Positions 1 to 10,040 of a stretch of DNA of 43,940 bases are shown in pieces. The stretch lies in the NCBI GenBank assembly GCA_905221605.1, contig CAJNDS010000594.1:64001-107940 (forward strand). The letters are read 5' to 3'. How positions within the stretch are numbered: position 1 is the first letter of the stretch; every line of letters starts with the position of its first letter. The position numbers were made by a program, and so were the translations under genes. This DNA is from Symbiodinium natans. Taxonomy: Eukaryota; Sar; Dinophyceae; Suessiales; Symbiodiniaceae. The notes under the pieces were generated by a model. The model did no database searches. It was not told the DNA's origin and saw only the letters and a list, made by a program, of their open reading frames with translations.

Positions 1-68
1 CCTAAGCCCTAAATCCTAAATCCTAAATCCTAAACCCTTAACCCTTAACCCTTAAACCTAAGCCCTAG
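1..68 (-). repeat. degenerate CCCTAAA telomere-type tract at left edge
   Basis: About nine imperfect copies of CCCTAAA (variants such as AATCCTA and ACCCTTA) form the first 68 bases. The degeneracy and the many similar internal tracts argue for an interstitial tract cut by the window edge, not a chromosome end. Confidence 0.75.
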
Positions 69-78
69 TTCCCATCCG

Positions 79-101
79 CCCCCCCCCCCCCCCCCCCCCC
101 C
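79..101. repeat. poly-C homopolymer
   Basis: A run of about 23 C residues. Several other long C or G runs occur in the window (4513-4527, 31622-31764, 37185-37206, 39240-39255). Confidence 0.9.
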
Positions 102-236
102 ACAGTTTCATTCGCTTCGAAGCTGGGGCCAAGGCGAGTGGGCCGGCGTCAAGAATTTTCAGAATCAGTGGCCTGGTCCGGACGTAAGGCCCAGAATCTC
201 TCGCTGAAGATCCATGTTGCACTCCAGGGCCAAAAA

Positions 237-291
237 GGGTTTAGGGTCTAGGGTTTAGGGCTAGGGTTTAGGGTTTAGGATTTAGGGTTTT
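237..291 (+). repeat. TTTAGGG telomere-type tract
   Basis: About eight imperfect TTTAGGG units on the plus strand, opposite in orientation to the tract at the left edge. The non-repeat sequence between the two tracts (102-236) shows no convincing gene. Confidence 0.85.
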
Positions 292-419
292 CGGGCTTTG
301 TCGGGAAGTCCTGGCCAGACCTTAGTCCTTCACACCTGCCACAGCAAGGTGCCCTTCGCACTTGAGCGCAGAACGCAGTCCGACACTGCCCAACCTTAGC
401 GGCCATGACTCACCTTATG

Positions 420-514
420 TGGGGGTTTCCGAGAATAGGGGTACCTTTTTTGGGTCCTCATCATAAGGGAGTCCTACTATTTGGGGGTCTGAGGGGCCCC
501 CTTATCTTCGTAGA
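420..514 (-). mobile_element. introner-like element, family 1 (copy A)
   Basis: A roughly 95-bp element whose ends are inverted: GGGGGTTTCCGAGAATAGGG at the left and a CTTATCTTCGTAGAC-type end at the right, with the conserved inner block CCTACTATTTGGGGGTCT. The same pattern recurs near 1738, 8357, 12207, 19496, 23682, 34830 and 39606. This copy is in the opposite orientation to the one that forms an intron of the phospholipase gene. Confidence 0.75.
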
Positions 515-1028
515 CGATGCATTTGGGAAGCCCGGGAGGCCTCGTAGCGCCTCGTGGGCTTAGGATGTTCAGCTTCGTGTCGCTGCTCGTGTTCTCCTAT
601 GGCCTCCAGATGGTGAAGACGCCTGGCAGACGCGTGAAGGGGGCCTCACGAGACTCATCACCCGCCAGTGTAGGAACCCTGCTGCCCAGATTGCCGGAGG
701 GTGTGTGGAGGGAGCGGGCCTCTGCTTTGAAGAAGGGATCTTGGGGCCGATCGCAGGCTCTGCAGGGTGGACCGTTGCCCAAAGCTCCGAAATCAGCAGA
801 GCATGAGGGCTTTGAGGTAGCTGTAGCAAAACCATGGCATTCTCTTCATGACAGCTTCGAAAGTCGAGGAAGCGCTTTCTTCACTGCAGCGCCTTTGCGG
901 CATGAGCTTTTGATGCTGAGGAGGAAGCAGGGCTGAGCTGCCTTGCGAAGTTTGGGTTTGTAGGGCTCCGGTGAAGGAATGCTGGGTGGGGAATGCTGCG
1001 CCTCTGCAATTTGGGAGATTAGGTGCAT
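515..1028. other. unassigned DNA with an open frame
   Basis: A plus-strand frame is open from 517 to 936 (139 codons), directly after the introner-like element. Its composition is not convincingly coding and I recognise no domain. It could hold an exon; I do not call one. Confidence 0.3.
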
Positions 1029-1083
1029 CCCTAAACCCTCAACCTTAAACCCGAGTCCCGAAACCCTAAACCCTAAACCCTCA
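1029..1083 (-). repeat. CCCTAAA telomere-type tract
   Basis: Imperfect CCCTAAA units ending in TCAG at 1081-1084, a possible splice acceptor for the island that follows. That island (1084-1560) contains open frames but no recognisable product. Confidence 0.8.
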
Positions 1084-1601
1084 GGGCATCCTGGCAGCCG
1101 AGGCTGGCGCAAGATGCTTCTGGGAACAGGCATCTTCCTGAACGTGATGGATGCCCGCTGGACTCAAAGTTACCCCAAACCTCTGCAACAGAACGTATAC
1201 TCCGCCAGGCTTTTTAGGGTTGAAGGCGAGGGGAAGAAGGGAGGTTCTCTTGCGCCGGCTTCCCTACGTGGTGTGAACCCCTGGCTGGGGGTTCCCAAGT
1301 GTGCTGGCTGCTCCTACCAAGCTGCGCAGTCGGAAGCTGTGCCCCAACACTTGCTCCACGCACAGCGCCGTGTGGCCGGACGTCTTTTTTTCTAGAACCC
1401 TCTGCAACGGCCCCCAGCAAGATGTCTGGCGTGTGAAGCTTCAACTCGAAGTGTTGAGTGCTGAGGTAGTTGTCTCACCTAGAAGGTGTAGGATGTGCAC
1501 TTGCTGCTTGCCTTGCTTACCCCATTTCCAGCCAAACCGCCTTGAACAGAGAGTTCCAACACCTGGCCTCAACCCTAAGCCCTGAACCCTAGGAACCCCA
1601 G

Positions 1602-2212
1602 AAAGCTGTGGCCCAGGGCACGTTGGCTTTCCTGACCACCTACGACATCGTGACCTTGGCCATCGAGTAGTGGCAGTTTAGGGTTGAGGGTTTAGGGTTT
1701 AGGGTCTCCTGCAAAAGAAGTTTGGATCCAACTCCGATATCAGGGGGACCTTGTGGGGTCCTTTTTTGAAAAGGGGGTCCTACTACTTGGGGTTCTACAT
1801 GAGGGGTCCCCTATTTTCGTAAACCCCATATCATCCCCAGAAGCAACTTGTCGTAAACCTGCAAAAAAGCCGCAGGTAAAGGGAGCCCGAAGCCCACAAG
1901 AACCTGGAACCGAGGTGCGCAACCAGTACTTCTACCTGGGCGAGCAGATCCTTGATGACATCCCGGCGGCGGCCAACTTCGACCCTCGAAAGCAGTCGAA
2001 AGCGCTCGAAAGTCCAAAGTCCGTCACAAGAGACTCTGGGACTTTGGGGTCTTCAAGAAAGTATGAAGGCTCGGGGCTCGAGTGGGGTTGTGGGATTTCG
2101 GCCCTTTGGAGCTGCATGATGCAGGCGACCACACGCTGTCAGCTCTGCACTTAATGCCTTCATGCAGTCAGGTCATCGGCACCTTCATCGTCGTTGAGCT
2201 GGCAGATCAGGC
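1602..2212 (+). CDS. probable multi-exon gene, product unknown (partial)
   Basis: Three islands have strongly G/C third positions in one plus-strand frame. The first (1602 to about 1666) follows a CCCTAAA-like tract ending CCCCAG and encodes KAVAQGTLAFLTTYDIVTL and a few more residues. The second (1841 to about 2000) follows ATCATCCCCAG at the right edge of an introner-like element and includes NQYFYLGEQILDDIPAAANF. The third (about 2172-2212) encodes VIGTFIVVELADQA. A TTTAGGG tract and the introner-like element lie between the first two. I could not find a single set of donor and acceptor sites joining all three in frame, so the exon ends are approximate. No family is recognised; the first and last peptides are hydrophobic enough to be membrane or core segments. 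Confidence 0.4.
1677..1706 (+). repeat. TTTAGGG tract in putative intron
   Basis: Four imperfect units lie just after the first exon candidate of the gene above, beginning GTTTAGGG, so they would be at the 5' side of an intron. Confidence 0.8.
1738..1831 (-). mobile_element. introner-like element, family 1 (copy B)
   Basis: Right end GGTCCCCTATTTTCGTAAAC matches the family consensus closely, as does the inner TCCTACTACTTGGGGTTCT block; the left end is decayed. It is followed after 9 bases by CCCCAG and an open GC3-rich exon, consistent with an intron. Confidence 0.7.
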
Positions 2213-2575
2213 AGGGGGTACGTCACCTGGGCCATACACTGGCCATACTAGGCCTCTGAGTTCAGTTCCTGGTCGTCGCATCTTGAACCAACAATGGGAC
2301 CTTAGCGGTACGCTTGGGCCCAAAACGTGTGAGAGCCGCAAGGGTGTGGAGGGCCTCACCTATGGACTCTTGACCACCGTGTCGCGCCTCGGCTGTCAGG
2401 TGACATTGCCGGTTGACCCTTCAAGAAACAAACGGGCTTGCTCGCGTGACAGTGAGATGCTCTAGCAAATGGCACGAGGAGCTGCAAGTACCTTGAAAGG
2501 CCGTTTCGCTGTTGTTTGCCTTGTCTTTCCTGACTCATTCTACCTAAGGACCGCATCGTGCAGTATCCACACCCA
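2213..2575. other. unassigned DNA
   Basis: No recognised gene. Short open frames exist on both strands; none has convincing composition. Confidence 0.3.
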
Positions 2576-2712
2576 TCTATATATATATATATATATCTGT
2601 GTATATATCTCTATGTATATATAGACATATGTATACACACATCCATACATGGGCATACATATTATGGGTCGGTGTGTGTGTATACATATATACACATATG
2701 TGCTACATGTAT
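2576..2712. repeat. AT-rich microsatellite (TA/TATG)
   Basis: Runs of TATATA mixed with TGTATATA and ACATACAT words. Tyr/Ile-rich translations of this tract are repeat artefacts. Confidence 0.9.
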
Positions 2713-2786
2713 AATACGTTCATCAAGTAAACGTGCCCAGGAACCTTGGTTCTCCATTCTCCAGGGCCATTGGAAACCAGGCCGGG

Positions 2787-2836
2787 AAGGGTTGGGGTTG
2801 AGGGTTGAGGGTTTAGGGTCTGAGGGTTGAGGGTCT
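2787..2836 (+). repeat. degenerate TTTAGGG tract (GGTTGAGGG variant)
   Basis: Units alternate between GGTTGAGGG and TTTAGGG. The variant TTGAGGG also occurs near 11990-12050. Confidence 0.75.
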
Positions 2837-2840
2837 CGTG

Positions 2841-4507
2841 GAAGGGGAGAGAAGAGGACAGTGGACATGTGCGACATGACCACGGTGCCTTCAAGGACCT
2901 CGCCGGAATGTGCACAAGCTGGCAAACCTCGGCCCTTGAACCATAGCCATCCGTGTACTTTGTCCTTCGGGGCACAGGGTTTGATCTTCTCGTCCTGGAT
3001 AACCCGGAACCCCCACACCTTTGTGAGCTGCTTGAGCCGTGGCTTCCCTCAGATTTTCGGGCTCTTCCGCCCAAACCTCTCAGATTCCGCCAACTACCGG
3101 TGTCTTTGGCTGCAAAGGCTCTAAGATGCCCAGATATGTGTGACCTGAAAGTGCCAAGATCGCGTTTGCCGTAATGCCATGGCATTACCGTGAGATGGCA
3201 GAGCAGACGCCTTTGGTTAGACATGTGCTCTAGTCAAAGACCCCTGGTGTCACATGATGGACACGCCGAGTATGAATCGAAGGACTACACGAAAACAGGG
3301 TTTCTAAACTATTCGATTCGAGAAGCTGCGATGCCAAAGCAATCTGGATTCCCGAGGTCAGACACGCCAGAGTTCCGAAATACGGTGGCCCTCTCGCTTC
3401 TGAGCTGCATCTATTGCATGCAACGGCTCGATGGCCCTGCGACGTCCTGAAGTGAAGGTTCCTGTTAAGCTATGGCTTCTCCTTCGCCTCCTTCTGCTTG
3501 CTCGTTCTCATTCCAGATCAGAAGGAGGAAGCTCAGAGGAGGACCTTCCGGGGATTACACGCAAGAACCACAATGCAAAACTGGCACATCTTTCATGACA
3601 AAGACACTCCAGGCCCGTGCGTTAGCTACACCTGGTTTGACTTGCCTTGAAGCTTTCGATATCTTTTGATCTAGGGCGGAGTCCTAATTAGGCTCGAAAG
3701 CTTTGCCGCGCTGGTCGCGCAGGAAAAAGGCGTGGAAGAGCAGATCAGTGTACGGCGGCTCGTCGAGTTTTGTCTTGGGGAGCTGATCTTGTTCTGGCAC
3801 TGCGCTTCAAGCCTTGCAGTCAGCGCATCTCACACACCCTTCCAACGAACAAGGTGCGATTACGGTGGTGCTCCTTGCGTTTGCGATGAGCTACGCGTTA
3901 ACGGTGCGCTTTCGTCCGATTGGGGGTTGTCCGAGCTTCATGACTGGCAATCATTATTTGCAGGTAAATATCGGAACATGGAAGCAGAAGCATAAATACA
4001 AGCATAGATAGAGAAGGCATCTCATGTGTGTGTGCTCTTGTGGTGAGAGTCCAGATGCAAGACATGCATGCGTGCTATGTGCGACTTGTCTGATTCCGCG
4101 ACACAGCGGATAAACATGCGATTGGCCATCTGCCTCGCAGATCAACTTCATGACGATGATTCCTGCCACTGCCTGCCGAGTGCTCAGCATGCTGCAGTGA
4201 ACGAGAACGGCTCAGCCCGAAAGAATCCACGAAGCCCCTCAGAGCATGTGCAATCAGGCATGCAAATCTTTAGCCGCCGGTTAGGTCAGCTGCATGCGCT
4301 CCACATGACACCACCCGCCTCGCAAAGCACGTCAAGCATGATCGGGCGCAGTCTCCTGTTGGAGCACGCAGTCTCTTGTTGGAGCATCACACTTTTAACG
4401 CCTGCGTCCCAAAGCTCTTGTAAGTAGAGCATTTGGGGGTCCGGTTTTTTTATCTGGAAGGGTTATGGAGGGGTACCAGAGAATGTACCCCTTAACCATG
4501 TTGAAAG
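2841..4507. other. about 1.7 kb with no recognised gene
   Basis: Several plus-strand frames of 65-119 codons are open (for example 2953-3174, 3190-3450, 4068-4427). Composition is mixed, no domain is recognisable, and I found no joining splice sites that I trust. There is no long repeat. Confidence 0.3.
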
Positions 4508-4512
4508 GGGCA

Positions 4513-4527
4513 CCCCCCCCCCCCCCC
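4513..4527. repeat. poly-C run
   Basis: Fifteen consecutive C residues. Confidence 0.9.
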
Positions 4528-4647
4528 GGCTAAACCTCCCCAGGCTTGGAGGTGGTGGGCGGAAGCGGCTGCTAAGAGCGTGGAGCGCCTCGGCCTGCTT
4601 TGCTGCTCGTTGGGGCTCGAAAGCGTTGGGAAGAATGTGCACACGCA

Positions 4648-4803
4648 CAACCAACACGCACGCACGCACGCGCGCACGGACGGACGGACGCACGCACACA
4701 CGGACGGACGTACACACGCACCCACGCACCCACGCACCCACGCACCCACGCACCCACGCACCCACGCAGCCACGCACCCACGCACCCACGCACCCACGCA
4801 CCC
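4648..4803. repeat. minisatellite, 8-bp unit ACGCACCC with CACG/GGACGGAC section
   Basis: About fourteen tandem copies of an ACGCACCC unit from 4709 to 4803, preceded by ACGC/GGAC repeats. All six frames are open through it, producing Thr/His/Pro- or Gly/Ala/Trp/Val-rich translations that I treat as artefacts. Confidence 0.9.
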
Positions 4804-4933
4804 GTGGAGTGCGCATGTGTTTTTTCGGAGTTTCTGGTTCTGGTTGGAGGTGTCCTGCCGGTTTTAGGTGCACGGCACTCCCCGCGCAGGCATCTCAACC
4901 CGAAGTCATCAGCCAAATCCCTCCACTGCTTCT

Positions 4934-4985
4934 TGGAGGTTCATGGGTAGATAAAAGTGGGGTTATATAACCGGGTCAACCCTAC
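4934..4985. mobile_element. fragment of introner-like family 2
   Basis: Begins CTTGGAGGTTCATGGGTAG, the left terminal repeat of family 2, followed by a GGGGTTATATAACC-type inner block. The partner terminus is missing. Confidence 0.55.
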
Positions 4986-6951
4986 ATCGGTCTTAGGTGT
5001 AGCCATGCCCTCGCCCACGAACTTTCGATGGAGTCTCGTTCCGCTCGTCTTCCGCGCGCGCACGAAGAGCTGAGGCCCTAGTGGCCCAAATGGCCACGTT
5101 TGCATGGCGCGTCCTTGATGGACAGACGGGGTATCTGCTTGGAGGGGGTGGGGAGCTGGCAGTCTGTTTAGCTGAGCATGAAAACATCCCAAAGTACTGC
5201 AACCGGCTCCCTTCCCCTCCAAGTAGGCCTGCCAACTGCATGCACAGCCTCGCACCTCGACTGAACGATTGAGTGAAGAAAATCTGGAATTTAATTTGCT
5301 CAGAGTACAGGCTTGGCAGAGTTCGCGTGGGTTTGGGAGGTTGAGAAGTAATCTTGTCCATGGCAAGGCGGATGCCGGGAAATCTGACAGTTCAGCTGAA
5401 AACACGACAGACGTGGGCACCGAGTGAGCCGACATCCAGGATCGTTCCTAGAACAAGTCAAGCACTAGGCTCAAGATTCGGAAGCCTCTGCATTGCGTGC
5501 CAGGTCATGGAGGTCTACTTTTGACTTAAAGCCCGGTTCGGTGTGCACAAACCAGGCTACTGCCCAAGCAGCCGCGGCGTGACAATGCCCCCTGCTGCTC
5601 CCGAAGTGTGAGCTTGGCAGATGCGCAGCCCAAATCCGGAGCCCGAACATGTGCACGTTGCACCAAATATCGCTTTGAGTGTGTTTGAACGTCTCCGATG
5701 CATTTCTGCACAGCACTGGTTCGGGAGATGTGGCAGCATCAATACTCCTGCAAATCTGTTGCCAAGACGCTTGTCCAGCGTTGCGAGTGCTCGGCTAAGT
5801 TGGAGCTTGGGGCACGTCAGCCGGCAGATTGCTCGAGGAGAGTGGCTTGCCGCAATACTTCGCCAACCGGCCAACCTTCTGCGCGTGCGCGTGCCCTGCT
5901 TCAGTCCATGCTGAGTCGCGGGACTCGCGAATTTGTATAGACTAGCAGTGACTAGCAGCTTAGCATGTATGTAGAACAGAGTGACCGAGCACAGTGCCAG
6001 CATGGTTTCGCACAGAAGTCAGCTGCGAAGTCGTGTGAGAATGAGTCATCAAAGCAGGGCCATTATTCTTATCATTGGCTATAACCTTATTTAGGGTACT
6101 TGTAACCCTACAGCTAAGGTCAGCACTGGCTGCCATGCACCAGTACAGCGGTGTAAGAACTTCGCATGTTCGCACTCATCGCACGACGCAAGTCTGGGAC
6201 ATTGTGGGAAATTACGAGACTCAGCCGTCGGATTCGGGAGTTGAGCTGGCTTCTGTGTTCTCGGTCCTAGCCTTCTGGAGCAGCGTGTAAAGCGGAGCCA
6301 TACCTGGTGAGGATCCACAAGGAGATTCCTCTTGCAAGATTTTGCTTCCAGCGAGGTGGAGCATGCGAAAGACGCCCCGTAACACGTGGCTTCTTGACCT
6401 TCAGGGCTGAATAACTCGTCTCGTGTGTTGGATGTAGATGGAATGTGTCAGCGCCTTGTTCATCTTCAGGTTCGGAGCCTTTTCGCGGCTAGTGCACGGT
6501 CCGTGCTGCTGGGATGTTTCTCGTATTACAACTCGTCCTGCGAGAGCAGATCAGTGAAACACACGCCAGGACAGGCATCGCCATCACCCCAGCACCATGA
6601 CGAGCAAAGTATTGACAACCCCGCTTGCAGGGCGACTTCTTCTCACGCACGCTGCGGACCTCGCGAAGCTGCCGGGGCCTCAAAAGCACCCACCAAACTC
6701 GCAAGAACCTGGGGAGGGGGCGCCCCTCTTCTTGGCCCTCTTTTGGCCCTGTTAGGCTTTGCTTGGCCTAAGGCCAGTCGCTGGAGAGCGCCAAGAGTTG
6801 GAAGCCACAGCTGACCGTGCCTAAAGGTGCGGTCTTGGGGCTAGACGCTAGCCCACCGTAACAGGAACTTCCATTGAGGAAACCAGGGCAGACATGGCGG
6901 ACTTGTAATAGGGGCAGGACCTCGAATCGGAAACCCCTCAACCAAACCCCG
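4986..6951. other. about 2 kb with no recognised gene
   Basis: Overlapping open frames on both strands (for example 4941-5435 and 5557-6003 on the minus strand, 6425-6814 on the plus strand) without a recognisable domain. At 6078-6108 a stretch around TTTAGGGTACTTGTAACCCT resembles the core of the family-2 element at 30869-30977 and is probably a relic. Confidence 0.3.
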
Positions 6952-7135
6952 AACTCTGAGCCCTAAGCCCAAAGCATAAAGCCTCAGCCTTAACACCCTC
7001 GACGGCGACCGTAGACCTTGAACCTTGACCCAAGCACTAAACCCTACACGCCAAATAATTGAATCCTCGGGAAGGGTCTCTAAGGGTAAGGGGAAAACCC
7101 CCGAAACCCCCAAACCCCCTAAAGCAGTTAAGCCT
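6952..7135 (-). repeat. very degenerate CCCTAAA-like tract
   Basis: Many ACCCTNA and CCCNAAA words with frequent substitutions. The regular tract has largely decayed. Confidence 0.55.
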
Positions 7136-7179
7136 GAACCCGGAATCAGGGAAACCACGTTCACCACCATGAAAGGCAT

Positions 7180-7693
7180 TCGGACTCTAGAATTGACAAG
7201 AAGCCGCGGGATTTCTGTGAAACCATGTTCCTGGACGCCTTGTTGTTGTTCTTGTTTGCTGTCTGCTGTTACTTGCACCAGAGCGGGCATGACTCCGCAT
7301 TTCCTGTGCGAGGCGCCAATGTTGTGTTGCCAGGTGCCGTCGGAGCTGCGCTTGGTGCTGGAGTCTTTCGGCTTGCCGGCTCCCAGCACATTCGCTGCTC
7401 GCCACGTGGCGTCCGACTTCTGCGTCCGGCAGTTGGCCTGCGTGCTCGAGCACTGTTTTCGACAGGCTCTGGTAGCATCTTGTCGCACGGGTTCGCGTGC
7501 GCTACCGAAAAATGCCACGAGAAACCAGCAGGTCAACACGGTGGCTCATTGGAAGGCGTCCGACGCTGAGTCGAAGTCCAAGCGTCCGCGCAGCGAAGCG
7601 CGTGGGCGTGTGGCTTCGATCGCAGCACGCCGGAACAGAACTAATGTTCCGGAAACCCCCATGGCCGGAACCTGCCTCTGTGAACATCTGTGA
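7180..7693 (+). CDS. long GC3-rich open segment, product unknown
   Basis: One plus-strand frame is open over 500 bases and ends in TGA at 7691-7693. From about 7330 the third positions are predominantly G or C, as in the recognised exons. The peptide has a likely helical part (VPSELRLVLESFGLP, then HVASDFCVRQLACVLEHC), then a basic Ser/Arg/Lys-rich tail (SKSKRPRSEARGR). Its N-terminal part crosses a decayed telomere-like tract, so translation probably starts at a splice acceptor near 7200-7320 and not at the first ATG. The opposite strand is also open over much of the span; I prefer the plus strand on composition. No family recognised. Confidence 0.4.
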
Positions 7694-7741
7694 TATAAGG
7701 ATGCGTGTAAGGAACCACCTCATGTTAGGAGCGATGGTCTT

Positions 7742-7803
7742 CCTGATGATGACGACGGTGATGATGATCATCATGACGATGACGACGGTGATGATGAGCA
7801 TTG
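7742..7803. repeat. GAT/GAC trinucleotide-type repeat
   Basis: Imperfect repeats of GATGATGAC and GACGACGGTGATGATGATC. Confidence 0.85.
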
Positions 7804-7847
7804 TGGCTTTAGAAAGATGAGCACGCGCTCACCCCCGGCCCCCCCTA

Positions 7848-8036
7848 CACACTTTCACTATCACTCTCACTATCACGTTCACTATCACTTTCACTATCAC
7901 TTTCGCTATCACTTTCACTATCACTTTCTCTTGCACTTTCACTTGCACTTTCACTTGCACTTTCACGTGCACTTTCACTTGCACTTTCACTTGCGCGTGC
8001 ACCTACACTTGCTTACACAGTTACGCACTTTTGCAC
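7848..8036. repeat. minisatellite of 6/12-bp units (TTTCACTATCAC / TTTCACTTGCAC)
   Basis: About fifteen tandem 12-bp units with two versions, TATCAC in the left half and TTGCAC in the right half. One frame reads as repeated His-Phe/Tyr-His, most likely a repeat artefact. Confidence 0.9.
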
Positions 8037-8262
8037 TAAAGGCGCAGCTAGGAGATCGGGCGATGCAGGAGGGCACAGCATAAAAAAAACTGAACTAGGC
8101 GTGTAGGGTCATGTGCGGAGACGAGCTTTTGAGCCCCCAGCCACGTCGCTGTGGTAACAGCAACCATGTGCCTCGACCGAAGATGAACCACTCCATTCCC
8201 CATATTTTTAGTCCGTGCAGCGCCCATGAGGTGATCGCTGCTCGGTGTCCTTGTGCTTCCAG

Positions 8263-8505
8263 GGGCTCCGCTTGTCTAACACGGTGACCGCGCAAACCGC
8301 CAAGCGTTCCGCCACCGTCAGACGGCCTGGTTTAGCCTTGGTTCCCGTCACATGGCGGTGTACGAAAAAAAGGGGCCCTTCAGAAAGATCCCCCCTAAAC
8401 AGTAGGATTCCTTTAAAAAGAGGACCCCAATAAGGTACCCCCAATGTCGGAAACCCCACATCTCATTCCCGGAGCAGGGTTCCCCCGTTACTACTAACTG
8501 CTTAA
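8263..8505 (+). CDS. two terminal exons of an unknown gene around introner copy D
   Basis: Exon 8263-8357 follows the acceptor TTGTGCTTCCAG and is open and GC3-rich (GLRLSNTVTAQTAKRSATVR, ending ALVPVTW plus two bases). A GT at 8358 lies at the left end of the introner-like element, and an AG at 8476-8477 follows its right end. The join keeps the frame and reads RVPPLLLTA before a stop at 8503-8505. The predicted intron is 120 bp. The short C-terminal tail is weak evidence alone. Upstream exons were not identified. Confidence 0.4.
8357..8458 (+). mobile_element. introner-like element, family 1 (copy D)
   Basis: Left end GTGTACGAAAAAAAGGGGCC, inner ACAGTAGGATTCCTTT, right end GGTACCCCCAATGTCGGAAA. 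Same orientation as the copy inside the phospholipase gene. It fills most of the predicted intron 8358-8477. Confidence 0.75.
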
Positions 8506-8693
8506 AAACCCCGAAAAAACAAAAAAGTATTCTTCCTTATTAAGGCTATATAGGGATCACAATGTCCTTATTCTTTTGGGTTCTTAGGCAAATGGTAGGT
8601 TTCGTGAAGGCCCCGAGCTCCGCACGGTGCGCCGCGTGAGCCTCGGGCGTCGGCCCAGCAGCTGCCCGCCAGCGGATGAGGAGGCCGGGCGGA

Positions 8694-8828
8694 GGTTTAG
8701 GGTTTAGGGTTTAGGGGTTAGGGTTTAGGGTATAGGGATGTTTAGGGCTTATGAGGTTGTGAGGTTTAGGGATGTTTAGGGCTTATGAGGTTATGAGGTT
8801 GTGAGGTTTAGGGATGTTTAGGGCTTAC
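8694..8828 (+). repeat. TTTAGGG tract grading into a 31-35-bp higher-order repeat
   Basis: Plain TTTAGGG units are followed by tandem copies of a longer unit built from GGATGTTTAGGGCTTATGAG and GTTGTGAGGTTTA. This looks like a higher-order repeat grown from telomere-type sequence. Confidence 0.8.
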
Positions 8829-8943
8829 TTGGAGGTTCATGGTACTGGATATTCAAAGTAGAACTGTACCTAGAACCCAATTACAACCACATGAGTGCAC
8901 TTAAGGGGGTTGCGGTTATGAGTACCATGAACCTCCAAATAGG
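8829..8943. mobile_element. complete introner-like element, family 2
   Basis: Terminal inverted repeats CTTGGAGGTTCATGGTACT and AGTACCATGAACCTCCAAAT bound a 115-bp element. The left terminus contains GGAG/GTTCAT (possible donor); the right end is followed by TAG. No flanking exon is established, so its role as an intron here is open. Confidence 0.8.
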
Positions 8944-9707
8944 GCTTAGGGTTCGGCACCGCACAGGAAGCGCCGCCACCACATGCCAAGACTCCGAGGC
9001 TGAGTTGCTCCGTACCCGAGCTACCACATGCTGCCACGCTGGGTGTTGCTCATGTCGCTCTCTTCGGTGTGTTCTTTCAACCAGCCCAAGTCCGCCCTTT
9101 CCTGGCTTGGCAGGCATCGCGTTGAGGCCTTCGTTTGTGCCATTTGCTGGGTCAAGGGTGCAGAGCTTAAAGGGGATTTCAAGCAACTCCACAAAGACGC
9201 GTGCACCCAGGATAGGATATGGGGATGGATTAACAGGGTTTAGGGTGTAGGCTTTGGGGTTTAGGCTTTAGGGCAATACCCTTTCTGCTTTATACAAGAT
9301 CCTGTCTGGAGTTGAAAAGGGTATCATATGTTGGGCGCCTGTTTTAGAGGGGGGTGTTGAGGGCCAGCTGCAGCGGAGCTCCTGCGGCCAGATCCGCCGT
9401 CCCGTGGACACTGAGCGTCGTCCGGTCACCAGGAGAGTTCGGGTTCATAGGGTTGTGGTTCTCTAAATTTGGGTTGCTTCTTGGGTACCCCACTAAAAAG
9501 TTCCGGGGTTGTTTCCGCATGTAGGTCCGCGTTGTACATGCACTTTGATGGTTGGGTCCACTTCCTTGCCAGTAACCCTTGCAGAACCCCGATCCCCCCA
9601 AGAACCCAGCAATTCTCTACCATGAAGCATCCTGACTCCTCCCCCCAAAAAGCACTTCGAGCATCCCCAGTCCGTCCCTAAAACCGATCTGCAAGGATCT
9701 ACATTCC
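8944..9707. other. unassigned DNA
   Basis: Opposing open frames at 8881-9192 (minus) and 9028-9243 (plus) are both plausible as partial exons, and composition does not choose between them. A degenerate TTTAGGG tract lies at 9236-9275. Confidence 0.3.
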
Positions 9708-10040
9708 GTCTCTGGCTTGCTTATTGCCCGCCTGAACCTCCCCGGTCCCGGGCAACATTCTGGTACAGGGCCCCCCGCTTTTTGAGGCACCCCGAATGCC
9801 GCAAATCGTTCTGGTGCAGTTGCTCACCCGAGCGTACCTGGGCTGCTGTTAGGGCGAAATTCCGTTGCAGTTGCCCGCCTCAGCCTCCGTTGGCCTGCTT
9901 GTTAGGGACATCTCTGGCACAGTTACGGCAACATTCTGGCACAGTTGCTCACCTGAGTCCCCCTTGGCTTGCTTGCTAAGGCACACTCCTGGCACAGTTG
10001 CTATGTCTCCCCAAGTCCCAAGCCCCTTGCTCCTTGCTGG
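9708..10040. repeat. degenerate tandem repeat, about 70-80-bp unit
   Basis: Words like GGCACAGTTGCTCACC, TTGGCCTGCTTG and CAACATTCTGGCACAG recur four to five times in the same order with drift. The open frames through it repeat in the same way, so I do not call a gene. Confidence 0.6.

Noticed and set aside
1-68. True chromosome end
   Set aside because: The repeat is degenerate, short and matched by dozens of internal tracts in both orientations.
4463-4970. Thr/His/Pro-rich and Arg/Gly/Cys/Val/Trp-rich proteins
   Set aside because: All frames are open because the sequence is an 8-bp minisatellite.
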